49,569 bases of DNA, taken from an uncultured Clostridia bacterium (GTDB taxonomy: Bacteria; Bacillota; Clostridia; Christensenellales; UBA1242). Location: NCBI GenBank assembly GCA_944349535.1, contig CALVNA010000004.1:1-49569 (forward strand), read 5' to 3'. Below are positions 24,336-33,331 of the stretch, piece by piece; position 1 is the first letter of the stretch; each line of letters begins with the position of its first letter. The notes under the pieces are model-generated. The model made no database searches and was not told where the DNA came from. It saw only the letters and a program-made list of their open reading frames with translations. The position numbers and the translations under genes were made by a program.

Positions 24336-26108
24336 TTAATTTTGAATTTCTTTTTGCCAATCATTTAAAATTGCTTTTAAATAATCAAATGACACTTGAT
24401 ATGCTTTTCCACTTTCAAGATCACAACCTGAATTTTTCAAAATATTGATTGGACCATCACTTGAGCCTGCACTTAAAAATTTAAAATAGTCTTTAACTGC
24501 ATCTTTTTCGCCGCTTAAAATTCTATTTGCAAAATTTATTGCACAAATAAGCCCTGTTGCATATTTGTAAACATAAAATTCCGAGAAAAAGTGTGGAATT
24601 CTTGCCCATTCATACATAACTTCTTTGACCAGTTTAACTTTGCCAAAATATTGTTTATTAAGTTTGAAATAAACATCACATAAAAGGTCTTTTGTCAGTG
24701 GAGTGCCACTTTCATGCAACGCATGAATTTTCTCTTCAAATTCAGCAAACATAGTTTGACGAAAAATGGTTGATTTAACATTATCAAAAAGTTTATTATA
24801 AAGTGAAAGTTTTTGTTTTTTTGAGCAGTTTTGCAACAAATAATTAAGCAAAAGCATTTCATTTGTTGTGCTAGCAATTTCTGCCAAAAATATTGTGTAT
24901 TGAGCTGTTGGCCGCGGCTGGCTGCAATTTGAAAAATATGAGTGCATGGCATGCCCAAGTTCGTGCGCAAGTGTGAAAACTGACTCTAAATCGCCTTCAA
25001 AGTTTGTAAGAACAAAAGGATGAGCATCGTAAACTGCATTTTCATAAGCTCCAGAGCGTTTGTTCTCATTTGGCATAACATCAATCCAACGTTCATGCTT
25101 TGCTTTTTGAAGCAAATTGGTGTATTCTTCCCCTAAAGGAGCCAGTGCTCTTTTCAGAAGATCTATAGCCTGATCATAGGTATATCTTTCCTTCGCTTGA
25201 CTTGGCAACTCGGCTAAGCAGTCATAAATTGAAAAATCTTTTAGTCCAAGCTGTCTTTTCTTAAACTCAAAAAACTTAAACAAAACGGACAAATTTTCAT
25301 GCACTTTTTCAATTAATGTTTGATAAACTTTTTTATCAACCTCTTCATTGAAAAGAGCTTCATCAAGTGCCGAAGTATATTTTCTGACCTTTGCAAAATA
25401 GCAATCTGCCTTAACTTTGTTGATATAGTTGCCTGCGAAAGTATTGATATATTTGCCAAAAGTTCCATTCAACACTGTAAAACTTTGTTTTCTTAAAGTC
25501 CTGTCTTTTGATCGCATAAAAGTGCCATAGTTTGAGCTGTTAAGTGAATAGTTCTTGCCTTTACAGTCGCTGATTTTGCCAAATTTGATGTCAACATCGC
25601 TAAGATTTCTCATCACTGACGAGTAGCCAAAAAAATCCATACCTGAAAGCAGTTGCTCTTGGTCATCAGTCAAATTGTGGACTTTTGTTTTTTTGATCCA
25701 TTCAAAATCTCTTTTATAATCCTTAAATTTTTTGTCACTGATGATTTCGTCCAGAAGCTGATCAGGCAGCTTTTTCATCTGAGTCGATAAAAGAGATGTC
25801 TCTGTGGAAAATTTTGTGTAAAAATTCATAAGCTTTTGATAAAGCCTATTGCTTGTGTCATTATCAAGCTGTTCATCTCTTTTCATGCTGATGTAAAGAA
25901 AAGTTGGATCAAAACTTTTTTCAAACTCTTCACTAAGTTTTAGATAGTCATAAACCGCTTTTTTGCTTGTCAGCTTTCCTTCAAATTTTTTAAATAAAGC
26001 AATATATTTTTCAAAGCCACTCAGCCTTTCTTCAAATTCTTTTTCGCTGCTGCAAAGACAAGATTTGTCCCACTTGTATTTTTCTGCAATCTGGCTTCTT
26101 TTTTTCAT
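24336..26108 (-). CDS. pepF: Oligoendopeptidase F (M3B metallopeptidase)
   Basis: 590 residues, the family length. Zinc peptidase cleaving peptides of about 7-17 residues in the cytoplasm. Catalytic HELGH at 382-386 (FTLAHELGHAMHSYFS), followed by a glutamate ligand in the FLAEIASTTNEMLLL segment. The N-terminal helical region (about 1-110) and the C-terminal GSSDGPINILKNSGCDLESG are typical of M3B. GAGGTG site. It follows the rluA-type gene with a 3-nt gap. Confidence 0.95.
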   Translation of the reverse strand: MKKRSQIAEKYKWDKSCLCSSEKEFEERLSGFEKYIALFKKFEGKLTSKKAVYDYLKLSEEFEKSFDPTFLYISMKRDEQLDNDTSNRLYQKLMNFYTKFSTETSLLSTQMKKLPDQLLDEIISDKKFKDYKRDFEWIKKTKVHNLTDDQEQLLSGMDFFGYSSVMRNLSDVDIKFGKISDCKGKNYSLNSSNYGTFMRSKDRTLRKQSFTVLNGTFGKYINTFAGNYINKVKADCYFAKVRKYTSALDEALFNEEVDKKVYQTLIEKVHENLSVLFKFFEFKKRQLGLKDFSIYDCLAELPSQAKERYTYDQAIDLLKRALAPLGEEYTNLLQKAKHERWIDVMPNENKRSGAYENAVYDAHPFVLTNFEGDLESVFTLAHELGHAMHSYFSNCSQPRPTAQYTIFLAEIASTTNEMLLLNYLLQNCSKKQKLSLYNKLFDNVKSTIFRQTMFAEFEEKIHALHESGTPLTKDLLCDVYFKLNKQYFGKVKLVKEVMYEWARIPHFFSEFYVYKYATGLICAINFANRILSGEKDAVKDYFKFLSAGSSDGPINILKNSGCDLESGKAYQVSFDYLKAILNDWQKEIQN

Positions 26109-26111
26109 TTT

Positions 26112-26816
26112 TCACCTCAAAAAATATTTGTCTAAATAAAAATTTTTCCATGGCATTTTGCTTGTGTCTGGTGGACAAGCAAAAATCATTTTCTGTTTTG
26201 TTGTTGGGTGCATAAACTCAAGCCTTCCAGCCCAAAGTCCGAGATTGTCAGTTGCGCCAGCGGCAAACTTCCCATATTTCTTATCGCCAAAAAGCGGACA
26301 ATTTATTCCCGCAAACTGCACACGAATTTGATGTGAGCGGCCACTAATCAAATTGACTTGGCACAAGCTTAAATTTCCTTCAGTCTGCAAAATTTTATAT
26401 TTCAGTTCGGCTTTTTTTGCTCCACTTTCACTTATTGGAACAATTTTGACAATGTTTTCTTTCTCGTCTTTTTTCAAATAATTGACAAGAGTTTCTTCTT
26501 TGTCTTTCAAAGTGCCAACGGCAACACAATAATATGTTTTGTGCATTTGATTTTGCCTTATCTGCTCGCTAAGCCGTGCTGCAGACTTTGAATTTCTGGC
26601 AAAAACCATAATGCCACCAGTTGGTCTGTCAAGCCGATGCACAAGACCAATGAAAGCCTCGCCAGGTTTGTTGTATTTTTCTTTAACATATTCTTTGATC
26701 ATGCTCAGCATATCTTTATCGCCCGAGCTGTCTTCTTGAGATGGCACATTCTGCGGTTTGATTGCCACAACAATTTGATTGTCTTCATAAAGTATTTGCA
26801 AGTCTTTTGCTTCCAT
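26112..26816 (-). CDS. RluA-family pseudouridine synthase
   Basis: 234 residues from the ATG at 26816, placed 6 nt after AAGGTGAG; a GTG three codons upstream overlaps that site. Pseudouridylates rRNA or tRNA. The catalytic motif HRLDRPTGG contains the essential Asp, and the SGRSHQIRVQFA and NLGLWAGRLEF segments are conserved. There is no N-terminal S4 domain, so it is the short form (RluA/RluC-like without S4). The exact target cannot be deduced. Immediately upstream of pepF, downstream of the methyltransferase gene: a small RNA-modification unit. Confidence 0.93.
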   Translation of the reverse strand: MEAKDLQILYEDNQIVVAIKPQNVPSQEDSSGDKDMLSMIKEYVKEKYNKPGEAFIGLVHRLDRPTGGIMVFARNSKSAARLSEQIRQNQMHKTYYCVAVGTLKDKEETLVNYLKKDEKENIVKIVPISESGAKKAELKYKILQTEGNLSLCQVNLISGRSHQIRVQFAGINCPLFGDKKYGKFAAGATDNLGLWAGRLEFMHPTTKQKMIFACPPDTSKMPWKNFYLDKYFLR

Positions 26817-26844
26817 ATCTCTCACCTTTTCAAAATTTTTTTGT

Positions 26845-27693
26845 TTACTTAAAGACTTTCAGCCCCCTTGCCCCACAAGGCAAAACAAGTCCGTCTTGAC
26901 AAGAAAGACCAATTTCGTCAGCGTCAATATTATTTTCGCCAAAACAAAGAGACAAAATGTTTTTCAAAACGGTGGGCTGAAGCCCAGTTGTATAAGAAGA
27001 AATAAGCACAAAAAGCGGTTTTTTTGACAACACTTTTTTGCAAAGCATAACAAAATCAAAAAGATTGTCTTCAAGCTTCCAGGTTTGCCCATTCGTGCCC
27101 CTGCCATAGCTTGGTGGATCCATTATGATCGCATCATAACTATTACCACGCCTTATTTCTCGTTCAATAAATTTTGTGCAATCATCAATCAAAAATCTGA
27201 TGGATGAAATGTTGTTAAGATGAGCATTTTCTTTTGCCATTTCGACCATGCCTTTGCTTGCATCGATATGCGTAACCATCGCACCCGCTTTTGCAGCAAC
27301 CACACTTGCGGCACCTGAATATGCAAACAGGTTTAACACTTTGATTTCTCTGCCGGCATTTCTGATAAGACTGTCAATATCCTGCCAGTTGACTGCCTGC
27401 TCAGGAAAAAGCCCAGTATGTTTAAACCCCATTGGTTTGACAATAAATTTAAGTCCCTGCCAAGAGATGTTCCATTGTGGCGGCAACTGATTGACAAATT
27501 GCCATTGCCCACCACCAGATGAGCTCCGTCTGTATATGCCATCAACTTTGCCCAGTTTTTCAAGAGACTGTTTGTTTTTCCAAATCACTTGTGGGTCGGG
27601 ACGAATTAAAGTATATTTACCCCATTTTTCAAGCTTTTCGCCCATATTTGATGAAATAACTTGATAATCTATCCAATTTTGTGCAATTTTCAT
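26845..27693 (-). CDS. SAM-dependent methyltransferase, RlmI-like (COG1092)
   Basis: 282 residues. The sequence VLNLFAYSGAASVVAAKAGA (motif I), HIDASKGMVEMAKENAHLN and the catalytic DPPSYGRG motif match class I methyltransferases that modify 23S rRNA cytosine. The usual N-terminal PUA domain of RlmI is missing; the first 90 residues form a small strand-rich domain instead. AAAGGA site. Own promoter at 27716-27744, which overlaps the ileS terminator. Confidence 0.88.
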   Translation of the reverse strand: MKIAQNWIDYQVISSNMGEKLEKWGKYTLIRPDPQVIWKNKQSLEKLGKVDGIYRRSSSGGGQWQFVNQLPPQWNISWQGLKFIVKPMGFKHTGLFPEQAVNWQDIDSLIRNAGREIKVLNLFAYSGAASVVAAKAGAMVTHIDASKGMVEMAKENAHLNNISSIRFLIDDCTKFIEREIRRGNSYDAIIMDPPSYGRGTNGQTWKLEDNLFDFVMLCKKVLSKKPLFVLISSYTTGLQPTVLKNILSLCFGENNIDADEIGLSCQDGLVLPCGARGLKVFK

Positions 27694-27715
27694 ATTTATC
27701 CTTTAATTTTACTTA

Positions 27716-27744
27716 AGTATAACAAAAAGACAACTTTAAATCAA
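27716..27744 (-). promoter_or_regulatory. Promoter of the methyltransferase gene
   Basis: TTGATT (27744-27739), 17-nt spacer, TATACT (27721-27716). The -35 box lies inside the hairpin of the ileS terminator. Confidence 0.65.
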
Positions 27745-27764
27745 GCAAACTAAAGTTGTCTTTT
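27725..27764 (-). terminator. Intrinsic terminator after ileS
   Basis: 14-bp perfect stem AAAAGACAACTTTA/TAAAGTTGTCTTTT, followed by TTTTTG on the minus strand, just after the stop at 27772. Confidence 0.85.
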
Positions 27765-27771
27765 GCGGTTT

Positions 27772-30700
27772 TTAAACTTTTTCGATATAAACAGTCAAGA
27801 TATTTTGACCTTGCAGCTGGGTATTAAACTGCCCCCGTCTACCCTCTTCAATTTGATCTGCAAGCAATGTTTTTTGCAAACTAGTTTTGTTTTGCAAAAT
27901 AAGCTTTGCATCTTCTTTGTCACCATCGAGCCAAATTTTGATGTGGTCAGTAACATTCAAACCGCTATCTTTACGCAGGTTTTGCACCTTGCTTACAAAC
28001 TCACTGATAAAACCTTTGTCTAGCAAATCTTTGGAAAGAGTTGTATCAAGTATGACTGTTACCACTCCGTTTGTTGCAGACGAATAGCCTTCCTTGTTGA
28101 CCAAGCTGATCAGCAGGTCATCCTTGCCAATTTCAATTTCTTGCCCGTCACAATCCAACTTTATCATTTGACCATTTTTGACTTTTGCAACAACTTCGTT
28201 TGAATTGCAAGACGACAAAAATTCTTTGATTTTGCCCAAATATTTTCCATATTTTGGTCCCAAAGTTTTAAGTTGAGGCTTAAGTGAATAAGAAACAAAT
28301 TCATCAGCGTTATGAATAAACTGTAAGCCTTCAACATTAAGCTCGTCTTTGATAAGATTTTGAAGCTCATCTTCAAGATTAAGTTGCTCTGCAACACAGA
28401 TGATAACTTTAGAAAGCGGTTGACGGTTTTTAATTCCGCTGCCATTTCGACAAATTCTTCCATTTTCAACAATCTCAAGCACTTTATCCATGCCTTCGTT
28501 AAGCGATGAGTCGATCATTTTTTCATCGGCAACAGGGAAGGCACAGAAATGCACGCTTTCTGGGGCATTTTTATCGAGATTTCTCACAAGGTTTTGATAA
28601 ATTTCTTCGGAAATATATGGAACAAAAGGAGCGACAAGTTTGCTAAGCCCCACCAAAACTTCGTAAAGAGTTTTGTAAGCAGCAATTTTATCTTCGCTTT
28701 CTTCACTGCCCCAGAATCTTTCTCTTGAGCGGCGAACATACCAATTTGAAAGCTTATCAACAAAACTGCTTATTTCTTTTGCAGGAGTCTGCATATCATA
28801 TTTTTCAAGGCAATTATCTACCGTTTTAATAAGGGCGTTGAAATCAGACAAAAGCCACCTATCAAGGAAAGATAACTTACACTTTTTAAGGTCGATTTTG
28901 CTAGGATCAATCTTGTCAATTTCTGCATAAAGCACATAGAAATAATAAACATTCCAAAGAGTGCCCATAAATTTTCGTTGCAAATCGACAAGGTTTTCTT
29001 CAATAAACGGCAGCCCTTGTGCAGGATTGCAACTTGAGAAGAAATACCATCTCACACCATCCGCACCATATTTGTTTAAAACTTCCCAAGGATCAACACC
29101 ATTTTTAAGACTTTTGCTCATTTTAAGACCATGTTTATCAAGCACAAGGCCAAGCACATTGCAAGCCTTATAAGGTGCCAGTCCAAAAACTGCAGTGTTG
29201 ACAGTCAAAAGAGTGTAGAACCAGCCACGAGTTTGATCGATCGCTTCACTTATATAATCAGCTGAAAAAGCCTTTTCAAAGATTTCTTTGTTTTCAAAAG
29301 GATAATGATACTGCGCAAAAGGCATCGAGCCGCTATCAAACCAGCAGTCCATAACCTCAGGTGTTCGATGCATTGTTTTGCCACATTCAGGACAGGTCAT
29401 TGTAAGTTTATCAAGGCTAGGCTTGTGCAAATCAATGTCCGCATTAGCCCCAGTTTTTTCCATAAGTTCTTTGACTGAGCCAATCACATGAATATGCCCA
29501 TTTTCGCAAACCCAGAATGGAAGTGGTGTGCCCCAGAAACGATTTCGTGAGATATTCCAATCAATATTGTTTGCAAGAAAATTGCCCATTCTGCCATTTT
29601 TGATATGGTCTGGGATCCAGTTGATTTGCTGATTGTTTTCAACAAGCTGGTCTTTGATAGCTGTCGTTTTGACAAACCAAGCATCTTGTGCATAGTAAAG
29701 AAGCGGACTTTTGCAACGCCAGCAGTGTGGATATGAGTGCTCAAATGGCAAAACTTTAAACATTTTGTCTTCTTTTTGCAGTTTTTCAATGATAGGTTTG
29801 TCTGCATCTTTGACAAACATACCAGCAAAATCTGTTTCGCTGCTCATTTGACCATACTTATCAACAAGTTGAACAAAATCAATGCCATACTTTTTGCCAA
29901 CTGCTGCATCATCTTCACCAAAAGCTGGAGCTATATGAACAATGCCAGTTCCATCTTCTGTTGTAACATAGTCATCAACTGTTACAAAATATCCTTTTTT
30001 GATTTTGTCTTTCACATAGTCAAAAAGTGGTTGATATTTGTGATACTCAAACTCTTTTCCTTTTTTGCGATAGACAATCTTATAGCTGCCCTGCTCAAAC
30101 AATGTTGGCACCAATTTTTCAAGCATGATATAATTTTTGCCGTCGCACTCAATTTTCACATATTCTTCATTAGGATTCATGCAAAGAGCCACATTTGAAG
30201 GCAAAGTCCAAGGAGTTGTGGTCCAAACAAGAAAATATGTGTTTTCCTCATCGTTTGATTTAAATTTCACATAAACAGAATTTTCTTTCAGCAGTTTATA
30301 GTTATCTCCATTTTCAAGCTCTGCTTTTGAAAGCGATGTGCCACATCTAGGACAGTAAGGCACAACTTTATGACCTTTGTAAATAAGACCTTTTTCATTC
30401 ATTTGCTTAAGCGCCCAAAAAATGCTTTCAATGTAAGAATTTTCATAGGTGATATAGGGATGCTCCATGTCAACCCAGTATGCAATTTTGTCAGTCAAAT
30501 CTTCCCACATTGATTTATATTGCCAAACAGACTCTTTGCACAGTTTTATAAACTTGTCAACGCCATATTTTTCAATATCTTTTTTGCCGCTGAAACCCAG
30601 GCTTTTTTCAACTTCAACTTCAACAGGCAGTCCATGCGTATCCCAGCCTGCTTTTCTGAAAATATAATAGCCCTTCATGGCTTTAAATCTTGGGATAACA

Positions 30701-30900
30701 TCTTTCATGGCTCTTGTCAAAACATGACCGATGTGTGGTTTTCCGTTGGCTGTTGGAGGCCCATCATGCAAAACGAAGCATTTGTCAGAATTTTTGTTTT
30801 GCTCAAGAGCTTTTTTGACAATATTGTTTTTCTTCCAAAAATCTGCAATTTTTTTCTCGTTTGCCACAAAATCAAGCTTGCTTTCAACTTTGCTATACAT
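27772..30900 (-). CDS. ileS: Isoleucyl-tRNA synthetase
   Basis: 1042 residues. Class I synthetase charging tRNA-Ile. HIGH motif at 56-59 (KPHIGHVLTRAMKD), KMSKS loop (GLKMSKSLKNGVDP, around residue 600), the editing CP1 domain (TWTTTPWTLPSN) and the anticodon-binding domain are visible. The signature KPHIGH ... RKAGWDTHGLPVEVEVEK and the length place it in the eukaryote-like type 2 IleRS group common in Clostridia, often mupirocin-resistant. It has an AAAGGAGAA site. Regulated by a T-box leader. Confidence 0.96.
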   Translation of the reverse strand: MYSKVESKLDFVANEKKIADFWKKNNIVKKALEQNKNSDKCFVLHDGPPTANGKPHIGHVLTRAMKDVIPRFKAMKGYYIFRKAGWDTHGLPVEVEVEKSLGFSGKKDIEKYGVDKFIKLCKESVWQYKSMWEDLTDKIAYWVDMEHPYITYENSYIESIFWALKQMNEKGLIYKGHKVVPYCPRCGTSLSKAELENGDNYKLLKENSVYVKFKSNDEENTYFLVWTTTPWTLPSNVALCMNPNEEYVKIECDGKNYIMLEKLVPTLFEQGSYKIVYRKKGKEFEYHKYQPLFDYVKDKIKKGYFVTVDDYVTTEDGTGIVHIAPAFGEDDAAVGKKYGIDFVQLVDKYGQMSSETDFAGMFVKDADKPIIEKLQKEDKMFKVLPFEHSYPHCWRCKSPLLYYAQDAWFVKTTAIKDQLVENNQQINWIPDHIKNGRMGNFLANNIDWNISRNRFWGTPLPFWVCENGHIHVIGSVKELMEKTGANADIDLHKPSLDKLTMTCPECGKTMHRTPEVMDCWFDSGSMPFAQYHYPFENKEIFEKAFSADYISEAIDQTRGWFYTLLTVNTAVFGLAPYKACNVLGLVLDKHGLKMSKSLKNGVDPWEVLNKYGADGVRWYFFSSCNPAQGLPFIEENLVDLQRKFMGTLWNVYYFYVLYAEIDKIDPSKIDLKKCKLSFLDRWLLSDFNALIKTVDNCLEKYDMQTPAKEISSFVDKLSNWYVRRSRERFWGSEESEDKIAAYKTLYEVLVGLSKLVAPFVPYISEEIYQNLVRNLDKNAPESVHFCAFPVADEKMIDSSLNEGMDKVLEIVENGRICRNGSGIKNRQPLSKVIICVAEQLNLEDELQNLIKDELNVEGLQFIHNADEFVSYSLKPQLKTLGPKYGKYLGKIKEFLSSCNSNEVVAKVKNGQMIKLDCDGQEIEIGKDDLLISLVNKEGYSSATNGVVTVILDTTLSKDLLDKGFISEFVSKVQNLRKDSGLNVTDHIKIWLDGDKEDAKLILQNKTSLQKTLLADQIEEGRRGQFNTQLQGQNILTVYIEKV

Positions 30901-30942
30901 ATTTTTTCTCCTTTAAAAATATTTTGCCTTTTTGTTGACAAC

Positions 30943-31187
30943 AAAAAAGCCTTTATAAGCCACAAGAGCCCAAAGGCTTTATAAACCACTTGTAAACTTA
31001 TGCAGCAGGCAATCACCCACCTCTTCTATCACGGGAAGACCCGGGCAAGCTTTACTGAGAAAATCTGTTCAAGCCCCAGCTCCAAAAGTGATAACGCTTT
31101 AAGTTTCTTTCTGCCTTGCACCAACCGGCATCTCTCTTAAAAGAAATCATCAAAACGCCCTGTCTTTTATCAACGCTTTTTAAAACT
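30943..31187 (-). promoter_or_regulatory. T-box leader of ileS
   Basis: The transcript contains the Stem I sequence GAGAGATGCCGGTTGGTG, with a specifier region GTTATCACTT holding an ATC isoleucine codon, then GGAGC, a T-box-like segment AGAAGAGGTGGGTGATTGCC (31027-31008), and a terminator AAGCCTTT/AAAGGCTT with T6 (30943-30982). Uncharged tRNA-Ile should stabilise the antiterminator. The T-box core departs from the usual AGGGTGGNACCGCG. Confidence 0.85.
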
Positions 31188-31193
31188 AGCAAT

Positions 31194-31222
31194 ATTAAAT
31201 CACACAAAAAAAGAAAAGTCAA
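31194..31222 (-). promoter_or_regulatory. Promoter of the T-box/ileS transcript
   Basis: TTGACT (31222-31217), 17-nt spacer, TTTAAT (31199-31194). The -35 lies in the descending arm of the CBS-gene terminator (31214-31247). Confidence 0.65.
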
Positions 31223-31247
31223 GCAAATTTTCACTTGCAAGACTTTT
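31214..31247 (-). terminator. Intrinsic terminator after the CBS-domain gene
   Basis: Outer 7-bp stem AAAAGTC/GACTTTT and inner 5-bp stem, T-rich tail (CTTTTTTT), 13 nt after the stop at 31260. Confidence 0.6.
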
Positions 31248-31259
31248 ATGCGAAAAAAA

Positions 31260-31985
31260 TTAGTTGCTTTCAAGAATTTTGTTTGCTTTCAGAACATCTG
31301 CACCAGTCATAATGCCAAGCGGCATCTGATTTTTCTCTCCTGTTTTGGTGAAAAGTATTGCAAGCAATTTGTGATTTTTATTAAATTCATTCAAGCATTC
31401 TTCAATCGTAAAAGAAGCTGGAGCGACAAAATAATAATTGCTGTTTTCAAGTTTTGAAAGCATATCTTCAATTTTTATGCTTGACAAAAATACCTCTGCT
31501 TTGCCGCCAGAGATCAAAAACTTTCCAAGACTATCCAGAATTTTTTGACCATTTGCAACACCGATAAGCTCGTCATTTTTATAAACTGGCAGATTTGAAT
31601 AACCAGAATTTGCTATTTCTTTGATCACTTCTCTCATGCTTTTGTCAGCGCTTATGATATGAACATCCCTTCTAGCAACCGTGTCGATAGCCTTTGGCGG
31701 CGTGGTAAGCAATTTTTCAATGTATTCAATTTTTTCAACCACTTTATCATGCGGCTCAGCAATCACAAAATCTTCATTGTTGTTATGAATAATTGCATTT
31801 CGCAGCCTGCCGTAATCAATCAGGTCATCTTCATATTTTCTGATAGTGTAATTTAAAACAACTGATTTTCTGATAAGCTCTGAAAAGCCCATTGCTCTGT
31901 TAAAATTATATCTTGTTTTGATAAAATAATCGATATTATTGAAGGCATCTAAAAACCTTTTTGCATTGCTTTGTTGTTTCTCCAT
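31260..31985 (-). CDS. CBS-domain protein
   Basis: 241 residues. The N-terminal about 100 residues are helical (RNAIIHNNNEDFVIAEPH) and the remainder holds two CBS motifs (DVHIISADKSMREVIKEIANSGYSNLPVYKND, then a second from about 165). CBS pairs bind adenosine nucleotides and usually regulate a partner. No catalytic domain is present, so it is a stand-alone sensor. AAGGGG site and a TTGTGT-16-TATACT promoter; the gene is divergent from the SRP RNA. Confidence 0.85.
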   Translation of the reverse strand: MEKQQSNAKRFLDAFNNIDYFIKTRYNFNRAMGFSELIRKSVVLNYTIRKYEDDLIDYGRLRNAIIHNNNEDFVIAEPHDKVVEKIEYIEKLLTTPPKAIDTVARRDVHIISADKSMREVIKEIANSGYSNLPVYKNDELIGVANGQKILDSLGKFLISGGKAEVFLSSIKIEDMLSKLENSNYYFVAPASFTIEECLNEFNKNHKLLAILFTKTGEKNQMPLGIMTGADVLKANKILESN

Positions 31986-32008
31986 AAAAACCCCTTAAAA
32001 CTTAGTTT

Positions 32009-32036
32009 AGTATATCATAAAAAGATAAAAACACAA
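32009..32036 (-). promoter_or_regulatory. Promoter of the CBS-domain gene
   Basis: TTGTGT (32036-32031), 16-nt spacer, TATACT (32014-32009). Confidence 0.5.
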
Positions 32037-32126
32037 AGCAAACATATCTTTTTTGACAAAATTTGCCAATTTTTAGGAAAATAAATTGAAATTGGCAACA
32101 AAAAACATTAAAATCAGGTCAAAACA

Positions 32127-32155
32127 TTGAAAAAAAAATAAAAATATGCTAAAAT
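32127..32155 (+). promoter_or_regulatory. Promoter of the SRP RNA gene
   Basis: TTGAAA (32127-32132), 17-nt spacer, TAAAAT (32150-32155) with an extended TGC in front. Start predicted at about 32162. Confidence 0.7.
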
Positions 32156-32161
32156 ATAAAA

Positions 32162-32428
32162 GTCAAGCTAGATGGAGAGTTAGCGGTGCTCTGTAACCCA
32201 CAATCCGCTATAGTGGGATCGAACGCTTGCCTCGGTTTTGTTTAGTCAAATATGTGTGAAAATGTTTTGTGGTGAAATCAAGGTCTTATGCAATCAGAAT
32301 CTTCGAACCATGTCAGATCCTGACGGAAGCATCATTAAGAAGACACTCTGGTGTGCCATAAGGTAGCTTTGGTGGAGCGAAACAATTTCAAGGCAGTTGG
32401 TTAAAGATTATCAAAGCAAGTGCTTGAC
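32162..32428 (+). ncRNA. ffs: Signal recognition particle RNA, large Bacillus-type
   Basis: About 267 nt, near the 271 nt of the Bacillus scRNA. The 5' GTCAAGC pairs with the 3' GCTTGAC (32422-32428). The Alu part reads TAGCGGTGCTCTGTAACCC and AATCCGCTATAG, and the S-domain core (32309-32340) has CATGTCAGATCCTGACGGAAGC. The helix 8 loop is UGAC, a URRC tetraloop, in place of the usual GGAA. Part of SRP, which targets membrane proteins with Ffh. It stands alone, not beside dnaX. Confidence 0.93.
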
Positions 32429-32439
32429 AAGAAAATTCA

Positions 32440-32465
32440 AGCGAGACAGACGTCTCGCTTTTTTG
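32440..32465 (+). terminator. Intrinsic terminator of the SRP RNA
   Basis: AGCGAGAC/GTCTCGCT stem, 4-nt loop, T-run; 12 nt after the SRP RNA 3' end. Confidence 0.85.
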
Positions 32466-32468
32466 ATT

Positions 32469-32741
32469 TTATTTGATTGAATCTTTGATTTTTTCAGCTT
32501 TTTTGCTGACTTTTTTCATGCCAGCTTTGATTTTCTTTTTTGTTTTATCCATTTTTTGTTGGATCTGCTTTTGCGCTTGATCCATTTTTTCCTCAGCTTT
32601 TTGCTCAAGTTGCTTTGCACCTTTCATAATCTCTTTTTCTCCTTTATCAACACCCTTTTGAAAATCTTGAGAGTATTTATAGAGCATAACGCCAGCAACC
32701 ATTCCTGCGCCAAAGCCAAAAAGAGCCATAAGTTCTTTCAT
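32469..32741 (-). CDS. YtxH-like protein
   Basis: 90 residues: an N-terminal hydrophobic GFGAGMVAGVMLYKY segment (about 9-24), then a long Lys/Glu/Gln-rich amphipathic coil (KEIMKGAKQLEQKAEEKMDQ region). This is the YtxH pattern, a membrane-anchored, stress-associated protein of Bacillota of unknown mechanism. AAGGAGG site. Convergent with the SRP RNA gene. Confidence 0.75.
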   Translation of the reverse strand: MKELMALFGFGAGMVAGVMLYKYSQDFQKGVDKGEKEIMKGAKQLEQKAEEKMDQAQKQIQQKMDKTKKKIKAGMKKVSKKAEKIKDSIK

Positions 32742-32805
32742 TGATTTCCTCCTTTCTTATGTTAGTATTTGCACTTTCGACAAAAAAATGCATACAAACA
32801 AAAAA

Positions 32806-32820
32806 CGAGCTTATAGCTCG
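32806..32820 (-). terminator. Terminator after the 138-aa gene
   Basis: Short CGAGC/GCTCG hairpin with a T-run on the minus strand next to the stop at 32823. Confidence 0.6.
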
Positions 32821-32822
32821 CT

Positions 32823-33239
32823 TTAGATTTTAAACAGGTCGGGATCGTTGTCGTAATAATGTTCTTTTGCGTTGTCAGTGTATTCTTGCAAATATTTGCA
32901 CCAGCATAAAATTGCAGTTCTTCTTTTCCGTTTGATGAAGTCAACAACAAAGTCTCGGTAAACGTGAACAATAAACTTTTTTCTCATTTCATCTTGATGC
33001 CCACTTTCACCTTCTTGACCAACATATTTATCAACCACTTCGTTGATGTATTTTGGGATTTCAGCCCTGCCACGGACTGTCATCACGATTTTCATAATTT
33101 CAAGAGCCGCCAAAATATCGCTACCTTTAAAGTCATGTTTATATGACCAAACAATATATTCAATCCATTTCTGCATTTTAGGGCTTTTGACATATAATTT
33201 GCTCATATCCCAAATTTTTGACAATTGTTCTCCATCCAT
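32823..33239 (-). CDS. Hypothetical protein, 138 aa
   Basis: 138 residues, soluble, helical. It has a VWSYKHDFKGSDILAALEIMKIV segment, a repeated pattern of aromatic and basic residues, and a C-terminal KRKRRTAILCWCKYLQEY stretch. No family recognised. GAGGG site 5 nt upstream. Single-gene unit between YtxH and iscU with a terminator after it. Confidence 0.7.
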   Translation of the reverse strand: MDGEQLSKIWDMSKLYVKSPKMQKWIEYIVWSYKHDFKGSDILAALEIMKIVMTVRGRAEIPKYINEVVDKYVGQEGESGHQDEMRKKFIVHVYRDFVVDFIKRKRRTAILCWCKYLQEYTDNAKEHYYDNDPDLFKI

Positions 33240-33331
33240 ACATCCCTCAACATTAAAACCTATATTACTTCAAAAGATTTAAATAAAAGTCAGTTCTTTC
33301 TCAGTTTTCTTTCAAAGGATTTTTTTGTTGC

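Noticed and set aside
31052..31273. 73-aa ORF on the minus strand
   Set aside because: It covers the T-box Stem I and the promoter of ileS; the RNA explains the sequence better.
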